DNA of 7,222 nucleotides. Origin: Bacillota bacterium. Its GTDB lineage: Bacteria > Bacillota > Clostridia > Christensenellales > QAND01. How positions within the stretch are numbered: position 1 is the first letter of the stretch; each line of letters opens with the position of its first letter. Below are positions 5,705-7,222 of the stretch, one piece after another. Where the stretch lies: positions 1 through 7,222 of the forward strand of contig QAND01000018.1 of assembly GCA_003150225.1 (NCBI GenBank), given 5' to 3'. The notes beneath the pieces were generated by a model. The model was not told the origin of the DNA. It saw only the letters and a program-made list of their open reading frames with translations, and made no database searches. The position numbers and the translations under genes are program-made.

Positions 5705-6034
5705 ATGAAGAGGATCTTATGGGCATTGACGCTGGCCACCCTGTTGCTGGCCCTTGTAGGCTGCGGCGCTGGGAACATCTACGGCGCTTGGCAGGCCCAG
5801 GCCATGGACGGCCTGGTCTTTGAATTTGAAAAAGACGGCGGCTTTTCGGTGCGCCAGCCGGACGATCCCGGCAACGTGCTGCGGGGCAGTTATACCCTTG
5901 TGGGGGAGGCGGGCATCGAAATCCTTTTGGAGGGGGGCGAGGAGCGCTTTTCCGGCACCTACGCCATCGCGTCGGGAGAGCTGGTTCTCATCCTTTCGGG
6001 AGAGCGGCAGTACTTCTCCCGCTACCGGGGATAG
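5705..6034 (+). CDS. Small lipoprotein with a probable lipocalin-like beta domain (copy B)
   Basis: The 109-residue product has a 19-residue lipoprotein signal (MKRILWALTL, hydrophobic core, lipobox LVGC, acylated Cys20). The mature part is rich in beta-forming sequence: IYGAWQAQAMDG, LVFEFEKDGGFSV, GSYTLVGEAGIEILLEGG and LVLILSGERQYFSRYRG. It matches the lipoprotein at 4465-4812 in length, signal, domain start, EF-x-x-DG strand and C-terminal LSG-then-RY ending. The two are likely diverged paralogues, well below identity. No active-site residues are evident and the function is unknown; a surface ligand-binding or envelope role is only a guess. ATG 5705 has the ribosome site GGAGGAA at 5694-5700. 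It shares an intergenic region with two inverted repeats with the divergent lipoprotein gene. No clear terminator follows. Confidence 0.82.
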   Translation: MKRILWALTLATLLLALVGCGAGNIYGAWQAQAMDGLVFEFEKDGGFSVRQPDDPGNVLRGSYTLVGEAGIEILLEGGEERFSGTYAIASGELVLILSGERQYFSRYRG

Positions 6035-6121
6035 CCTATAAAATGGAAGCGGCCTCTTTCAGATTCTGAGCGGGAAAAGGAGGGGAAGCTTTGCGGATTT
6101 CTCTTTCCTATTTGTGGGTTA

Positions 6122-6130
6122 TGGTATACA
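6122..6130 (+). promoter_or_regulatory. Candidate extended -10 promoter for the aldolase gene
   Basis: TG (6122-6123), one base, then TATACA (6125-6130) fits an extended -10 element. An overlapping TACAAT lies at 6127-6132. The -35 region (around 6102-6109, TTTCCT-like) is poor, as is common for extended -10 promoters. A start near 6137 would give a leader of about 95 bases containing the hairpin at 6163-6217. Confidence 0.4.
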
Positions 6131-6162
6131 ATATGAGTTGTGTAAGTATCAAATTTTAACGG

Positions 6163-6217
6163 GTGTATGATAATTGAGCGCCCCAACCGGCAGCCAATTA
6201 AAAACTATCATATACAC
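6163..6217 (+). promoter_or_regulatory. Aldolase leader hairpin abutting the ribosome site
   Basis: GTGTATGATA (6163-6172) pairs with TATCATATACAC (6206-6217), ten pairs with a two-base bulge (6211-6212). A further ATTG/CAAT pairing (6173-6176 with 6195-6198) is possible inside. The stem ends one base before the Shine-Dalgarno AAGGAGG (6218-6224), so folding could affect ribosome access or mRNA stability. A TATGAT at 6166-6171 lies within the left arm, so a DNA operator over a second promoter is an alternative. Confidence 0.5.
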
Positions 6218-6233
6218 AAGGAGGAACTAGACT

Positions 6234-7076
6234 ATGTATGTAACCATGGCAGAAATCGCCAAACGTGCAATGGAAGGCGGCTACGGTGTAACCGCTCCCA
6301 ACGTGTACGATGAGTTCTCCGTCACCGCTGCCATCAGCGCCGCTGAGGAACTCAACGCTCCTGTGATTCTGGACGTTACTCCTGGCATGGCCCCCAACGG
6401 CTTCCATCATTTCATGAAGATGACCATCGAGAAGGCCCGTGACGCCAAAGTGCCCGTGTGCACCAACCTGGATCACGGCGGCACCTTCGAGGTTTGCATC
6501 CAGGCCCTGCGGGAAGGCTGCTCCTCCATCATGGCTGACCGTTCCGTTCTGCCCCTTGAGGAGAACATCGCTCAGGTAGCCGAGCTGGCCAACATCGCCC
6601 ACATCTGCGGCGCTTCCATCGAGGCCGAGCTGGGCCATGTGGGTCAGGGCATGACCTACGCCGCCGACCGCGACGCCGGCATGACCAACCCCGCCGAGGC
6701 CAAGGAATTCGTTGAGAAGACCAAGGTTGACCTGCTGGCCATCGCCATGGGCACCGCCCACGGCGTGTACAAAGGCACCCCCCACCTGGATTTTGACGTG
6801 CTGGCGGCTGTCCGCAAGGCCATCCCCAACACCCCCTTGGTGCTCCACGGCGGCTCCGGCACCGGCGATGAGAACCTGGCCCGTGCAACCCGCGAGGGTA
6901 TCGCCAAGGTCAACATCTTCACCGACCTAAGCCTGGCTGCTGTCGCTGCCATCCGTGAGAACGGCTTCAGCGAGAACATGGGCGTACTTCCCGTGATGAA
7001 CATCATGATGAAGGGCTACAAGGATAAGCTGGTCCACTACATGAAGCTGTTCAACATGGAGAACAAAGCCTGGTAA
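6234..7076 (+). CDS. Class II fructose-bisphosphate-aldolase family protein
   Basis: The 280-residue product is a zinc-dependent class II aldolase of the FbaA/KbaY/GatY superfamily. These cleave a ketose bisphosphate (fructose-1,6-bisphosphate or tagatose-1,6-bisphosphate) to dihydroxyacetone phosphate plus an aldehyde. Landmarks are NLDHGG at 78-83 (Asp80 catalytic, His81 zinc ligand), IEAELGHVGQG at 129-139, AMGTAHGVYKG at 171-181 (His176 zinc ligand), LHGGSG at 204-209 (His205 zinc ligand) and GIAKVNIFTDL at 222-232 in the phosphate-binding region. Residue roles are by family analogy. The length is typical of the KbaY/GatY/FbaA-like group. Substrate preference cannot be fixed: glycolytic FBP aldolase is likely but tagatose- or other ketose-bisphosphate use is open. 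Codon choice looks like that of a highly expressed gene. ATG 6234 has AAGGAGG at 6218-6224. A second gene begins 75 bases downstream with an identical 5' coding sequence. Confidence 0.92.
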   Translation: MYVTMAEIAKRAMEGGYGVTAPNVYDEFSVTAAISAAEELNAPVILDVTPGMAPNGFHHFMKMTIEKARDAKVPVCTNLDHGGTFEVCIQALREGCSSIMADRSVLPLEENIAQVAELANIAHICGASIEAELGHVGQGMTYAADRDAGMTNPAEAKEFVEKTKVDLLAIAMGTAHGVYKGTPHLDFDVLAAVRKAIPNTPLVLHGGSGTGDENLARATREGIAKVNIFTDLSLAAVAAIRENGFSENMGVLPVMNIMMKGYKDKLVHYMKLFNMENKAW

Positions 7077-7100
7077 CAAGGGCAGATCCACGCAACTTCC

Positions 7101-7121
7101 GCTGCGGGGATTCCCCGCGGC
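7101..7121 (+). other. Hairpin between the tandem aldolase genes, no T-run
   Basis: GCTGCGGGG (7101-7109) pairs with CCCCGCGGC (7113-7121), nine pairs including one G-U, around a 3-base loop. The following bases TCCCAAATAA contain no U-run, so it is unlikely to terminate efficiently. It may protect the upstream mRNA's 3' end or tune expression of the second copy. Confidence 0.55.
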
Positions 7122-7151
7122 TCCCAAATAACAACTAGGGGGTAATTTAAA

Positions 7152-7222
7152 ATGTATGTAACCATGGCAGAAATCGCCAAACGTGCAATGGAAGGCGGCT
7201 ACGGTGTAACCGCTCCCAACGT
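7152..7222 (+). CDS. Second aldolase copy, 5' end only (runs off window)
   Basis: The coding sequence starts at ATG 7152 and is cut by the window edge after 71 bases (23 complete codons, MYVTMAEIAKRAMEGGYGVT onward). All 71 bases are identical to 6234-6304, the start of the preceding aldolase gene. The bases before the start codon differ: this copy has a weaker ribosome site (AGGGGG, 7137-7142) and an AT-rich spacer. It is probably co-transcribed with the first copy. Whether it is a complete duplicate, a diverged paralogue with a conserved N-terminus, or a fragment cannot be seen here. Confidence 0.85.
   Translation, partial: MYVTMAEIAKRAMEGGYGVTAPN

Noticed and set aside
5527..5778. Longer N-terminus for the - strand lipoprotein (start at 5778)
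   Set aside because: It would put 84 residues before the lipoprotein signal peptide, overlap the gene at 5705, and ignore the strong ribosome site next to the ATG at 5526.
6198..6848. Open 216-codon frame on the - strand opposite the aldolase
   Set aside because: It is a Gly/His/Val-rich mirror of the aldolase coding sequence with no ribosome site.

Overview
The window looks like a chromosomal stretch from a gut-type Clostridia (Firmicutes, perhaps Oscillospiraceae-like). This rests on AGGAGG-type ribosome sites, several Gram-positive-style lipoproteins, a TTG start, short intergenic gaps with hairpin terminators, and GC-rich coding sequence over most of its length. The taxon is inferred from style only. 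No rRNA, tRNA, CRISPR array, transposase or integrase is visible.

There are two compositional blocks. Positions 1 to about 1700 are clearly AT-richer and read like acquired or foreign DNA. They hold a promoter, a small lipoprotein of unknown function (109-627), a terminator, an N-terminally shortened GNAT acetyltransferase (712-1047), a complete GNAT acetyltransferase (1072-1515), and a short non-coding stretch rich in inverted and direct repeats (1580-1652). From about 1700 the sequence becomes GC-rich. The first thing met is only the C-terminal tail of an otherwise missing protein (about 1689-1805) followed by its terminator. That is the expected scar if the AT-rich block replaced or interrupted a resident gene.

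The GC-rich block contains a PtpB-like tyrosine phosphatase (1980-2672), preceded by a long RNA-type hairpin (1863-1915). Next is a TTG-initiated CNNM/CBS/CorC membrane protein of the HlyC/CorC family (2987-4345) with its own promoter and terminator. A lipoprotein cluster follows: two related small lipoproteins on the + strand (4465-4812 and 5705-6034) flank an unrelated lipoprotein on the - strand (4876-5526). The first + strand gene and the - strand gene converge on a shared bidirectional terminator. The - strand gene and the second + strand gene diverge from an intergenic region with two inverted repeats.

The right end holds a class II fructose-bisphosphate-aldolase family gene (6234-7076) with a structured leader. 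The start of a second copy (from 7152) is identical over all 71 visible bases. The genes do not form one pathway. The most notable items are the junction scar near 1700, the RNA hairpin whose imperfect pairs are all G-U, the alternative-pairing repeat cluster at 1580-1652, and the tandem aldolase genes whose identity begins exactly at the start codon. No clearly new multi-gene system is evident.
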